A stretch of 49,704 bases of DNA from CAYOBW01 sp964402115 (GTDB taxonomy: Bacteria; Verrucomicrobiota; Kiritimatiellia; UBA8416; CAYOBW01), in the NCBI GenBank assembly GCA_964402115.1, contig CAYOBW010000017.1:1-49704 (forward strand), read 5' to 3'. Numbering within the stretch: position 1 is the first letter of the stretch; every line of letters starts with the position of its first letter. Under the pieces are notes generated by a model that ran no database searches, was not told the DNA's origin, and saw only the letters and a list, made by a program, of their open reading frames with translations. The position numbers and the translations under genes were made by a program. Positions 26,140 to 34,421 of this stretch are shown in pieces.

Positions 26140-28678
26140 CGCGCCGCCGGGCGCTGCGCCACGCTTCAGCCACCTCGCCGGGGGTGCAGGGACGCCAGGC
26201 AAGGTCCACGCGCCAGTGCCGCGCGCCAGCCAATTGCCACTCCCGGGCGCGGTGCGTGAAGTCGAACGGCTGCTTGCGCAGCGTGATGGATCGGCAGCCC
26301 TGATTCACCACCACCAGGCGGTCGCCGCCGCCGGACTGCAGTTCCAAGTCGCCGCCCGCGCAGCCCCCCGACCCGTCGCAGCCGCCCTGCAGACTGGACC
26401 GCACGCATGTCTCCGAGACGAACAGCGGGAGATCACCGAAAACCAGCATGACCGCCTGTTCCGGAAAGGCCCGCAGCAGCGCGTCCGCCGACACCCAGGG
26501 CTCAGGCGCCACGACGAAACGGCTAGCGCCCTGGTCCATGACGTGTCTGGCAGCCGCCACGTTGGTCACGTAAACGCTCCAGTCCGTTGTGAGGTCGCAC
26601 GCGGTCCCCTGCCCCACCCCGCCCGCGCGCAGGAACGACCAGGCGCTGAGGTTGGCGGCCTCCCACCGCCGCCATCCGGCTGCTGCCGCCGCGCGTACGC
26701 GCGCCGCCAGCCCGTCGCGTTCCCAGCCCCGCGTGATCAGCGGGAGGGCCAGCCGGATCCGCTCGCGTCCGATCCGGGCCGCCAACGGCTCCAGGGTTTC
26801 GGCGACGGCGTCAGCAGGCACACCCTCAACGCTGACAATCACTTCCGCGACGTCCTGCCAGTCTTCGCCCTCCAGTGCATCGAGGTCCTGCGCGCGAGCG
26901 ACGTGCAGGGTCCAGTCGGCCAGGCCGCCTGGCGAAGCATCCGGCCCCCGTGTCACGACCTGCGTGTCAATCCGCGGAGCCGGTGCGGCTGACGAACGGG
27001 CGTCCGCCGTCGCCTCCTCAACACGTGCCGCCAGTTGGGCATCGAGCACCGCCTGCAGTTGCGCCGCAAGCTCCCGCCGCAGTCCGTTGAGCAGCGAAGG
27101 TGGGACGAAGCGACCCTCCGGGTTTGCCAGCACCAGATTGCCGAGGCTGAACGCGGACTCGCCCAACCGGTCGAACGCCTTGCGCACGGCGCCCTCTCCG
27201 CCTTCGGGCCGCCGGCTGGGCTCGAACTGCCCGCCTATCTCGACCGAGGCGGTCAGCGGGGCTCTGCCGAAGGGCCCGTGGCGCACGCTGCCGTCGGCGT
27301 ACACGGCCGTCGCTTCGACGCGCACCCGCACATCCACCGGCCAGCACACCCGACACGCGCCCGCGCGCGGGCGGTCGAAGCGGTACCGCTGCTTGACCGC
27401 CTGCGAGGATCCGCAGTAGACCGGCGCTCCAGCCGGCAGCGCCGGATTCCCAGGCGGCAGCAACACCGCCACGCGCGTGCCCACCGGAGCCTCGAACACC
27501 GGACGCCCGCGCCCCCGCCCCCCTGCGGGCACGTGCAGGGTCTCGACCCCGAAACCATAAGGACGATCCGTGTCCGGGAGATCGACCTGCAGCCCGTCGA
27601 ACCGCTCGAGCCGCCGCTCGGTGACGAACTCCAGCCAAGCCGGTCCCTGTCCCGCTCCCACGGCGAGCGCCACGCTGCCGATGCGCGCGCCCCGGTGGCC
27701 GACCGTGGCCGCGTCCGTGACTTGCCGCTGCCGGGCGGAGCGGGCGTAGAGTTCGGTCAGCGGCCGGCTGAAAACGGTCTGGATATCCTGTTCGCGCGCC
27801 GCGCGCTCCTGCGGGCTGAGCGTCCCATCGAGCACGCCGCGGTAAAGTGACGTGGCGCACGCCACGTAGAGCGGGCTCTTCTTGCGGCCTTCAATCTTGA
27901 AACTCGTCACGCCTGCGTCCCGGTACGCGGTCAGCAAGTCGGGTTGCGCCAAGTCCTTCATGGAGAACGCGAACCCCTCCAGCGGCTTGCCGCCCCCCCC
28001 GCCGCCGTCGCGCGCCGCGCGGAAACGCTCGCGGCAGGGGTAGGCGCAGGCCCCACGGTTGCCGCTGCGGCCGCGGGTCAGCGCGGAGTAGAGGCAGAGG
28101 CCGCTGTACGCATAGCAGAGGGCGCCGTGCACGAAGACTTCCACTTCCAGGGCGTCACCCACTCCATCGACGATGGCCCGGACTTCGTCCAGCGTCAGCT
28201 CGCGCGCCAGCGTGACCCGGCGAAAGCCCAGTTCCCGCAGCGCAAGGGCGCCCTCCAGGTTGTGGATGGCCATCTGCGTACTGGCGTGCAGGGTGAGCTC
28301 CGGGAAGTGCCTCCGCGCCAGCCTGGCCAAGCCGAGGTCTTGCACGATGACCGCGTCCACGCCGAGCAAGGTCAACGTCCCGAGCACACGCAGCGCATCG
28401 GGCAACTCGGCGTCCGCGATCAGCGTGTTCACGGTGACGAAAACGCGGCGCGGGGGGGTGAGTGCGTGGGCGTAGGCCAGCACTTCGCCGAGTTCGCCGG
28501 TGTCGAGATTGACAGCCTCGGCGCGCGCGGAGAAACGGCGCATCCCAGCATACACGGCGTCCGCGCCATAGGTGAAGGCCGCATACGCTGCGTCGACCTC
28601 GCCCGCTGGCGCCAGCAACTCGCCGCGACGCACGTCTTTTCGTCCGGACGGCGAGGCCGCCTGATGGCAAACACTCAT
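26126..28678 (-). CDS. Peptidase U32 family protein (RlhA/YdcP-like)
   Basis: An 850-residue protein of the U32 'collagenase-like' family. The N-terminal TIM-barrel-like domain opens ELLAPAGEVDAAYAAFTYGADAVY. The family signature is EVFVHGALCYAYSGLCLYS (about residues 180-198), followed by GNRGACAYPCRERF, whose cysteines in related proteins help bind an iron-sulfur cluster. FKIEGRKKSPLYV marks the end of the core. A long C-terminal extension (about 330-850) has barrel and helical segments. Characterised relatives such as RlhA hydroxylate 23S rRNA rather than cleave protein, and the length here is nearer to the long RlhA type. It lies 5 bp downstream of the Gfo/Idh/MocA gene. Its 3' end overlaps the convergent glycosidase-like gene by 14 bp. 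Confidence 0.92.
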   Translation of the reverse strand: MSVCHQAASPSGRKDVRRGELLAPAGEVDAAYAAFTYGADAVYAGMRRFSARAEAVNLDTGELGEVLAYAHALTPPRRVFVTVNTLIADAELPDALRVLGTLTLLGVDAVIVQDLGLARLARRHFPELTLHASTQMAIHNLEGALALRELGFRRVTLARELTLDEVRAIVDGVGDALEVEVFVHGALCYAYSGLCLYSALTRGRSGNRGACAYPCRERFRAARDGGGGGGKPLEGFAFSMKDLAQPDLLTAYRDAGVTSFKIEGRKKSPLYVACATSLYRGVLDGTLSPQERAAREQDIQTVFSRPLTELYARSARQRQVTDAATVGHRGARIGSVALAVGAGQGPAWLEFVTERRLERFDGLQVDLPDTDRPYGFGVETLHVPAGGRGRGRPVFEAPVGTRVAVLLPPGNPALPAGAPVYCGSSQAVKQRYRFDRPRAGACRVCWPVDVRVRVEATAVYADGSVRHGPFGRAPLTASVEIGGQFEPSRRPEGGEGAVRKAFDRLGESAFSLGNLVLANPEGRFVPPSLLNGLRRELAAQLQAVLDAQLAARVEEATADARSSAAPAPRIDTQVVTRGPDASPGGLADWTLHVARAQDLDALEGEDWQDVAEVIVSVEGVPADAVAETLEPLAARIGRERIRLALPLITRGWERDGLAARVRAAAAAGWRRWEAANLSAWSFLRAGGVGQGTACDLTTDWSVYVTNVAAARHVMDQGASRFVVAPEPWVSADALLRAFPEQAVMLVFGDLPLFVSETCVRSSLQGGCDGSGGCAGGDLELQSGGGDRLVVVNQGCRSITLRKQPFDFTHRAREWQLAGARHWRVDLAWRPCTPGEVAEAWRSARRRVTSA

Positions 28679-28683
28679 GCCGG

Positions 28684-30135
28684 CTACACGATCTCGGGCA
28701 CTTCGAACGGCTTGCGGTAAGTCCGGGTCAGGAAGGCGTTCGCACCCGCGGCCAGCTCAGGCGTGGGCCCGCTGTACTGCTGCCGGCCATTGTCCCACTC
28801 CAGGACGGGACCCAGGACTGCGTGATCCGTTGCCACTTGGATGTTGTTAGCGACCAGATGCTCGCAGAAGCGTGTCCACGCATCGCTCCCGCCCGTGAAA
28901 CCCTTCACCCGGTCCGCAATGACCTCGGGAGTGGCCTTGGCGCCCAGGCGGTAGGACGCGTTGCCCAGGTGAACGAGGGCCGTGGAGAGATGTCCCTCAA
29001 CGCACTCGGCGTTGAGATCCGTGCGTTTTCGACTACGCACAGCCTTGACGAAATTCCCGAAATGCCCGCCGCCGCCATCGATGGGGAAGGACTTGACCAC
29101 CTTACCCTGTTTGTCGTACGCCTTGGAGCCGTTGCAGTAGCCGTTCTCGCAGAAGATGATGCATGTGACGCGCGAGCCGAGGAACTGCGAATCGGCCTTC
29201 ACGCCGGTCTTGATCGGCAGGTTGCGGGTCTCCAGCACGATCGGAATCTCGGGATACTCGAGGCAGCTGAAAATCGAGTTCGGCGTTTCGCCGTCGTCGT
29301 TCCAGGCGTAGCGCTGCCCCACGCTCACTACCCGCGGCGGCAGGTCATTGTGTCCGCCTACCCAGCGCGCCACATCCACGAGATGTACGCCGGAGTTGCC
29401 GTTATCGCCGTCGCCATAGTCCCAGAACCAATGCCAGTCGTAGTGCAGGGATTTGCGGCGCAACGGGCCTTTGGGCCCGGGTCCGCACCAAAGGTCATAG
29501 TCCACCGTTGCGGGTATGGGCTGAGGCCCCTCCGTCCGTCCGATGGAGTCGCGCAGCTTGTACCAGAAGGCATAGGTCAGCGTGATTTTCCCCAAGTTGC
29601 CGGCGCGGCACCAGGCGATCGCCTCGTGCCAGCCGGGGTCCGAGCGCCGCTGCGTGCCGTGTTGGACGATTCGCTCGTACTTCCGGGCCGCGGCAACGAC
29701 CTGTACTCCCTCCCGGTAGGTGTGCGTCATCGGCTTCTCGACGTACACATCCTTCCCGGCCTGGCACGCCCAGATGGTCATGAGCGCGTGCCAGTGGTTG
29801 GGCGTAGCGAACGAAACGGCGTCGATTTCGCGGCTCTCGAGCAACTTCCTGACGTCGCTGTAGGGGGTGACCTCGACGCCTTCGCGCTTCAGTGTGTCGA
29901 CACGCTCGGCCAGCACCGCGCTGTCCACGTCACACAGGGCGACCAGGCGCACGCCGGGCAGTTTGCGATACTGTTCGATGTGCGTCTTGCCCTGGCTATG
30001 CAGGCCCACCACGGCGATGCGCAGGGCGTCGTTGGCGCCCGGGGCTGCCGCCCATACACGCGCGGGCAGGGCCTGTGAAAGTCCGCCCAACAATGCCGCC
30101 TGGCCTGTCTGCCGCAGAAACGTTCTTCTTTGCAT
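28684..30135 (-). CDS. Tat-exported Gfo/Idh/MocA family oxidoreductase
   Basis: A 483-residue NAD(P)-dependent sugar or sugar-acid dehydrogenase-like protein. The N-terminus MQRRTFLRQTGQAALLGGLS is a twin-arginine signal with RRTFLR followed by a hydrophobic stretch. The Rossmann domain begins IAVVGLHSQGKTHIEQYRKL, and the family's EKPMTHTYREG motif (about residues 133-143) contains the catalytic-region Lys. HLVDVARWVGG lies in the C-terminal substrate domain. GGAGAGG precedes the ATG. Tat-exported members of this family are common in planctomycetes and relatives, and TatA is encoded about 3.6 kb upstream. It lies between the isomerase-like gene and the U32 gene, all on the same strand. The substrate is unknown. 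Confidence 0.94.
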   Translation of the reverse strand: MQRRTFLRQTGQAALLGGLSQALPARVWAAAPGANDALRIAVVGLHSQGKTHIEQYRKLPGVRLVALCDVDSAVLAERVDTLKREGVEVTPYSDVRKLLESREIDAVSFATPNHWHALMTIWACQAGKDVYVEKPMTHTYREGVQVVAAARKYERIVQHGTQRRSDPGWHEAIAWCRAGNLGKITLTYAFWYKLRDSIGRTEGPQPIPATVDYDLWCGPGPKGPLRRKSLHYDWHWFWDYGDGDNGNSGVHLVDVARWVGGHNDLPPRVVSVGQRYAWNDDGETPNSIFSCLEYPEIPIVLETRNLPIKTGVKADSQFLGSRVTCIIFCENGYCNGSKAYDKQGKVVKSFPIDGGGGHFGNFVKAVRSRKRTDLNAECVEGHLSTALVHLGNASYRLGAKATPEVIADRVKGFTGGSDAWTRFCEHLVANNIQVATDHAVLGPVLEWDNGRQQYSGPTPELAAGANAFLTRTYRKPFEVPEIV

Positions 30136-30168
30136 GTAGAACCTCTCCGAACCGACTTCCGTGCCGTA

Positions 30169-31041
30169 TCAACCGCGGGGCTTGCCCTTTAGAAAAGCCG
30201 CCGCCTCCCCCGCCCAGTCAGCCATTTTCTCGCCGCCCTTCGACTCGATCGAGACACCGCCCTTGTAGCCGATCTGCCTGAGCGCATCAAGGTACGGCTG
30301 GATCCGCTCTTTGCATTCACCCGTCGGCTGGGCGCGGCTCCGCGGGTCCGCCACGTGCACGTGACGCAGCCGCGAGGCGTACTTCACGATGTGGTCCACC
30401 GGCTCCCCGTCCTGTCCCATATGGTAGGTGTCCGCCAGCACCTGCACCGCGGGGTGATTCACGCGCTCCGCGATGGCGAAGGCCTCCTCCACCGAGTTGA
30501 CGAAGTTGCACTCTTTCTTGCAGAGAGGCTCGATCGCCAGGGTGACGCCGTTCGAGGCCGCCGCGGGGCCGATCCGTTTGAGCAGATCCACGAACTGCTG
30601 CTGTGCGGCCTCGACCGCGAACCCCTCGGGGATCCGGCGCGCCCCGCCGCTGCCGAAGACAATGAGCTGAATGCCCGCTGCCCGGGCCCGCCGGAACGCT
30701 GTGCCGGCATAGGCCACGATGCGGTCGTGGTTCGCCTCCGGTCCGGTTACCCGCAACCCACCGCCCAGGAATCCGTTGCAGGAGTAGATGGGCAGGGGCG
30801 ACTTGCGCCGGGCCTCGTCGAGCCGCTTCTGGAAGGCCTCTTCGGGCTGGTCGGGCGACAGGAACCCCGTCACGCTCTGCTCGATGTAATCGAAGCCGTT
30901 CGACGCCAGCAGCGCGCCCTGCCCCACCCCCGTGCAAACGCCGATCTTCCAGGGGTACGGCGCCTGTTCCTGCGCGCGCAGCTGAGCCGCCAGGAAGACA
31001 CCCACTGCGGACACACTCAGGGCCAGCAACCAACGTTTCAT
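30169..31041 (-). CDS. Exported sugar phosphate isomerase/epimerase-like protein (xylose isomerase-like TIM barrel)
   Basis: A 290-residue protein with signal peptide MKRWLLALSVSAVGVFLAAQLRAQ. The AP-endonuclease-2/xylose-isomerase-like barrel follows, with metal-site segments VTLAIEPLCKKECNFVNS (Glu), VLADTYHMGQDGE (Asp/His), LRHVHVADPRSR (His/Asp) and GGVSIESKGG (Glu). These four segments match the metal-binding set of the superfamily. The start at 31041 is set by AAAAGGAG, whereas the frame is open to 31362 across the upstream gene. Export suggests it handles extracellular sugars with the neighbouring Tat-exported oxidoreductase 33 bp downstream. The substrate is not known. Confidence 0.92.
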   Translation of the reverse strand: MKRWLLALSVSAVGVFLAAQLRAQEQAPYPWKIGVCTGVGQGALLASNGFDYIEQSVTGFLSPDQPEEAFQKRLDEARRKSPLPIYSCNGFLGGGLRVTGPEANHDRIVAYAGTAFRRARAAGIQLIVFGSGGARRIPEGFAVEAAQQQFVDLLKRIGPAAASNGVTLAIEPLCKKECNFVNSVEEAFAIAERVNHPAVQVLADTYHMGQDGEPVDHIVKYASRLRHVHVADPRSRAQPTGECKERIQPYLDALRQIGYKGGVSIESKGGEKMADWAGEAAAFLKGKPRG

Positions 31042-31058
31042 CGCCAGGTCTCCTTTTG

Positions 31059-31898
31059 TCAAACGCCGCCCGCGCCCGCGCCTCCGGCGCGCGACCGCTC
31101 GGGGACGGGCAATCCCAAGTGGGCCAGGACGGCCTGCAGGTCCGCCCAGACATACACCTTCGCCGGCGGGTTGCGCAGCAGGTAGGCCGGGTGGTACGTC
31201 GGCATCAGCGGAATGCCGCCGAACTCCCGCCACTGTCCCCGCAACTTCGTAATGCCAACGACGTCCGCACCCAGCAGACCCTTCACGGCCGTCGAGCCCA
31301 GCGCCACGATCACGCGGGGCTGCAGGCAGGCAATCTGCTCGCGCAGGAACGGCAGGCAGCAAGCCATTTCAGCGGGCTCGGGAGGACGATTGCCCGGGGG
31401 GCGGCACTTCACCACGTTGGCGATAAACACCTCCTCCCGCGAGAAACCCATGGCCGCGATCATCTTCGTGAGCAGCTGCCCGGCTTTACCGACGAAGGCC
31501 AGCCCCTGGAGGTCCTCGTCCGCGCCCGGGCCTTCGCCGACGAACAGGATCGCCGGCGCGGGATTTCCCTGCCCGGGTACGGTGTTGGTGCGCAGTGCAT
31601 GCAGCCCGCACTGCCGGCAGGCGGCAATCCGCGCCGCAATCGCGCTCAGCGTGCCCAGCCGCTCCGCCGGGTTCGCGGGCGCGGTCCGCGCCGGCGCCGG
31701 GGGAGCAGCCACCAGAGGCGCTCGCGGGGCCGGTTCCGCGGCGGGGCGTCCCGTCGTCGCGACGCGTGCGCGAGAACCCTTTGCGCCTGACAGCAAAGCA
31801 ACCGTCTGACCAGCTTTCACAGGTTCGTAAAGCCGCCCTTCATCCATCTCGAATTCGATGTACTGCTTGAGGCTGTCCAGAATCCTGTCAAGGGACAT
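31059..31898 (-). CDS. Family 4 uracil-DNA glycosylase
   Basis: A 279-residue DNA-repair enzyme that removes uracil from DNA. The catalytic motif VGEGPGADED (about residues 125-134) is the family 4/5 form of motif A. TYHPAYLLRNP is motif B. Cysteines in AACRQCGLHALR and NVVKCRPPGNR...MACCLPF are placed like the 4Fe-4S ligands of family 4 enzymes. An N-terminal extension of about 85 residues contains a Pro/Ala linker (RTAPANPAERLG), probably flexible, before the enzyme core. It lies 17 bp upstream of the isomerase-like gene, on the same strand. Confidence 0.94.
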   Translation of the reverse strand: MSLDRILDSLKQYIEFEMDEGRLYEPVKAGQTVALLSGAKGSRARVATTGRPAAEPAPRAPLVAAPPAPARTAPANPAERLGTLSAIAARIAACRQCGLHALRTNTVPGQGNPAPAILFVGEGPGADEDLQGLAFVGKAGQLLTKMIAAMGFSREEVFIANVVKCRPPGNRPPEPAEMACCLPFLREQIACLQPRVIVALGSTAVKGLLGADVVGITKLRGQWREFGGIPLMPTYHPAYLLRNPPAKVYVWADLQAVLAHLGLPVPERSRAGGAGAGGV

Positions 31899-31962
31899 AG
31901 GTCCGCCGTTTCTGCCATCGTAGCCGGAAGGTGCACGTTTCCGCTTGCGGCCATCCGCCCGA

Positions 31963-32778
31963 TTACTGACCGGCGCCTGCCCCGTCCGGGCCGGCAGACG
32001 ATCCTTGCCGGCGGGCTTCCTTGCGCCGGTGGTGCACCTGCATCCCCTTGACGAACAGTGGCCCCAGGATCGCGTAGCCGGCGCCCAGGATCAACATCGC
32101 TATGGCCACGCGCATCGCGCTGCGCGCGCTCAGCGCCACGAACAGCACCACCAGCAGCACGCAGAGCGCGAACATCCACCACTTCTTGGTCGGCTTCGGG
32201 TAGCGGAAATTGGTCACCTGCAGCAGGATGAAACTGATCACGCCCACCAGAAAGAGCGAAGCGAACCAGCCGTGCTGCAAGGACAACGGATCGTGATTCG
32301 GGCTACCGGCGCTCGGCGGGACCGTGCTGATGAAAACGAAAACGGCCACCCAGCCCGCGTTGGCGGTGATCGGCAAGCCGGCGTAGCCACCCTGGCCCCG
32401 CAGCGGGTCCTTCACCTTGAACCGCGCCAGCCGGACCACGCCCGATAGGGCGACCGCGGATGGCAGCAGGACGCGCCAGAACATATCCTTGTTGGCCAGC
32501 GTCACCGCGTAAATCAGGATGGCCGGGGCAATGCCGAACGCCGTCAGATCGACGTAGGTGTCCAGTTCCGCCCCGAAGGCGCTCTGGCCCTTGATCCAGC
32601 GCGCCACATTCCCGTCCAAGCCGTCGAGGATCATCGACAGCATGATCAGTTTGGCGGCCCAACGGTAGAGGTCCGTGTCCCCGGTATGCATCCCCTCCAC
32701 AGTCACAACCATACTCAGGAAACCTGCCAGCATGGCCAGCAGGGTAATCAGCGACGGCACGACCTGGCGCCACTTCAC
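31963..32778 (-). CDS. pssA: CDP-diacylglycerol-serine O-phosphatidyltransferase
   Basis: A 271-residue membrane enzyme making phosphatidylserine from CDP-diacylglycerol and serine. The CDP-alcohol phosphotransferase motif D-G-x2-D-G-x2-A-R-x8-G-x3-D-x3-D is complete in MILDGLDGNVARWI continuing to GAELDTYVD (about residues 51-75). Six or more hydrophobic helices follow. The start is GTG at 32778, overlapping the psd stop as GTGA, so the two genes are translationally coupled. Together with Psd it forms the phosphatidylethanolamine branch. Confidence 0.96.
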   Translation of the reverse strand: MKWRQVVPSLITLLAMLAGFLSMVVTVEGMHTGDTDLYRWAAKLIMLSMILDGLDGNVARWIKGQSAFGAELDTYVDLTAFGIAPAILIYAVTLANKDMFWRVLLPSAVALSGVVRLARFKVKDPLRGQGGYAGLPITANAGWVAVFVFISTVPPSAGSPNHDPLSLQHGWFASLFLVGVISFILLQVTNFRYPKPTKKWWMFALCVLLVVLFVALSARSAMRVAIAMLILGAGYAILGPLFVKGMQVHHRRKEARRQGSSAGPDGAGAGQ

Positions 32779-33506
32779 AGATTCGCCTCCACGTTCTCCT
32801 TGGCCACGACGGTCTGTCCCGCGCGCACGAAATCCCCCTCCTTGACCAGCACCGTCACATCGTCCGCGGGAAAATACATGTCCAGCCGTGAGCCGAATTT
32901 CATCATGCCGAAGCGGTCGCCCCGCTTCACCTGCGCCGGCTTGTCTTTCGGTAGCCAGTACACCACCCGCCGTGCCACGGGGCCGACGATCTGATTCACC
33001 AGGCAGCAGGTTCGATCACCGGTTATGATGATTGAGTTGTGCTGGTTCACCTCCGAGGACTTCTCCTTGAAGGTAAACACGTGTTGTCCGGGATAGTACC
33101 CGAGGAACCGCGCCTCGCCGGCAATGGGCGCCCGGTTCACATGCACGTCGAACAGGCTCAGGAAGATGCTGATGCGCAAGACATTCGTCGCCGTGAAGGC
33201 ATCGAGGTCCTTACCCTCCACGCCGTTGAAGGCGGCTATCTTCTCGAACTCCGCGGCCGTTAACGTCTTGATACCGGCAATGTGCCCCTCGGCGCCGGCC
33301 ACGACAAGCAGCGGATCGGCGGGCGGTCGCCGTGGCGGGTCACGGAAAAACCAGAGGAAGTAACACGAGAAGACGAGCGCTACGACAACTCCAACCCAGG
33401 CGAAGCCCTGCTTACGCCGGGGAACCAGCAACCGTCCCAAGCCCGCGATCAGAGCGCCTACTCCAACGGCCAGACCGAGAAACGGCAGAACTTCGGGCCT
33501 CATCAT
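32775..33506 (-). CDS. psd: Phosphatidylserine decarboxylase
   Basis: About 243 residues of the short, integral-membrane-anchored type. An N-terminal hydrophobic region (VLPFLGLAVGVGALIAGLG and WVGVVVALVFSCYFLWFF) is followed by the core: SLFDVHVNRAPIAG, the lipid-site segment, then GDRFGMMKFGSRLDMYFP. The GSR within FGSR is the self-cleavage site that produces the pyruvoyl group. ATG 33506 and GTG 33509 both follow GGAGG (33523-33519); a longer frame from 33554 reads through that site and is less likely. It makes phosphatidylethanolamine from the product of the coupled pssA. The REP-like hairpin at 33549-33580 lies just upstream. Confidence 0.95.
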   Translation of the reverse strand: MMRPEVLPFLGLAVGVGALIAGLGRLLVPRRKQGFAWVGVVVALVFSCYFLWFFRDPPRRPPADPLLVVAGAEGHIAGIKTLTAAEFEKIAAFNGVEGKDLDAFTATNVLRISIFLSLFDVHVNRAPIAGEARFLGYYPGQHVFTFKEKSSEVNQHNSIIITGDRTCCLVNQIVGPVARRVVYWLPKDKPAQVKRGDRFGMMKFGSRLDMYFPADDVTVLVKEGDFVRAGQTVVAKENVEANL

Positions 33507-33548
33507 CACGACCAAATTCCTCCACCCAATGTGGGCTTTGCCCGTAAC

Positions 33549-33580
33549 CCTCACCCCGTCCCTCTCCCAGTGGGAGAGGG
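33549..33580. repeat. REP-like palindrome (CCCTCACCCC...CCCTCTCCC-AGT-GGGAGAGGG)
   Basis: A perfect 9-bp hairpin, CCCTCTCCC (33560-33568) and GGGAGAGGG (33572-33580) around AGT, preceded by CCCTCACCCC. It has the form of widespread intergenic REP palindromes. It lies in the leader of psd. No T-run follows on either strand, so it is not a standard terminator. Confidence 0.7.
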
Positions 33581-33694
33581 CGGGAAGATCTTGTCATGCT
33601 TAGCCGTTCCAGGCGGTTAAGGCACTAAGTGACACAGTGGCCGTCTGTCAACGCAGACGCGCGCGACGCCAACAGGTTCCCAGCTGCGTCAGCG

Positions 33695-33922
33695 CTACTT
33701 CTTCTCGACGGGATCCTTCTCGCTCTTGTCGGACGGACTCTCCTCGGTCAAAGCTCGGATCCCCTCGTCCTTACCCTTCTTGAACTCGCCCAGGCTCTTG
33801 CCGAGCGAGCGGGCCAGTTCCGGCAACTTCTTGGAGCCGAACAGCAACAAGATCACGAACAGGACCAGCAGGATCTCGAAAGGCCCCATGCTGCCGCTGA
33901 AGAAACCCACGTATGGAAACAT
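33695..33922 (-). CDS. tatA: Twin-arginine translocase subunit TatA/E
   Basis: A 75-residue protein with an N-terminal membrane helix (GPFEILLVLFVILLLFGSKKLPELARSLG), the FGSKKLPEL hinge and amphipathic helix typical of TatA, and an acidic/basic tail. TatA rings form the pore for folded Tat substrates such as the Gfo/Idh/MocA protein in this window. GAGGAGAGG precedes the ATG. TatB and TatC are not in the window. Confidence 0.95.
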   Translation of the reverse strand: MFPYVGFFSGSMGPFEILLVLFVILLLFGSKKLPELARSLGKSLGEFKKGKDEGIRALTEESPSDKSEKDPVEKK

Positions 33923-34036
33923 ATCAACCTCTCCTCATGTGCTTAATTGCCGGGGCACTATCCCAGTTCGGCCCCTGTCTGGCAAACCATTTTCTCGATC
34001 CGTCACGCAGCCGCCCACGCTCAAAGGCGGGCGAAC

Positions 34037-34282
34037 CTACCCATCCAGCAGATGCGGCACGGGTATACCCACTTCGCACGCCGGGCACTCGAAGAGTTCC
34101 TCGCCCATCCCGTCTGGCGCCAACAGCGGCGTATTGCAGAACGGGCAACGAAACTCCAACACAGGCGCCGGCACAGGCACCTGCTCGCCGCAGGCGAGGC
34201 ACGCGCACAGTGCCCCGGAAGCCACGGCGTCCACGCAGAGGCACTTTGTGCAAGCCGGGCACCGAAAAATCAGATCGGCCAT
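34037..34282 (-). CDS. Small multi-zinc-ribbon protein
   Basis: An 81-residue protein made almost entirely of cysteine pairs: FRCPACTKCLCV, CACLACGEQ, FRCPFCNTP and FECPACEVG. These make two four-cysteine ribbons. GGGAGGA lies before the ATG. It lies between lon and tatA on the same strand. No specific function is recognised; such proteins often bind nucleic acids or act as scaffolds. Confidence 0.8.
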   Translation of the reverse strand: MADLIFRCPACTKCLCVDAVASGALCACLACGEQVPVPAPVLEFRCPFCNTPLLAPDGMGEELFECPACEVGIPVPHLLDG

Positions 34283-34421
34283 TTCCGTCCTCCCGCGACC
34301 ACCGTCGCCATTCGGGCTGTTGCAGTCTCAGACTACTCCGCACCAGGACGTCCCGCAAGCAGGAAACAGCGACGGTCGGGCTCACCCAAGCCACCCAAAC
34401 CCGGATGCGCCCGCCCTGGTC

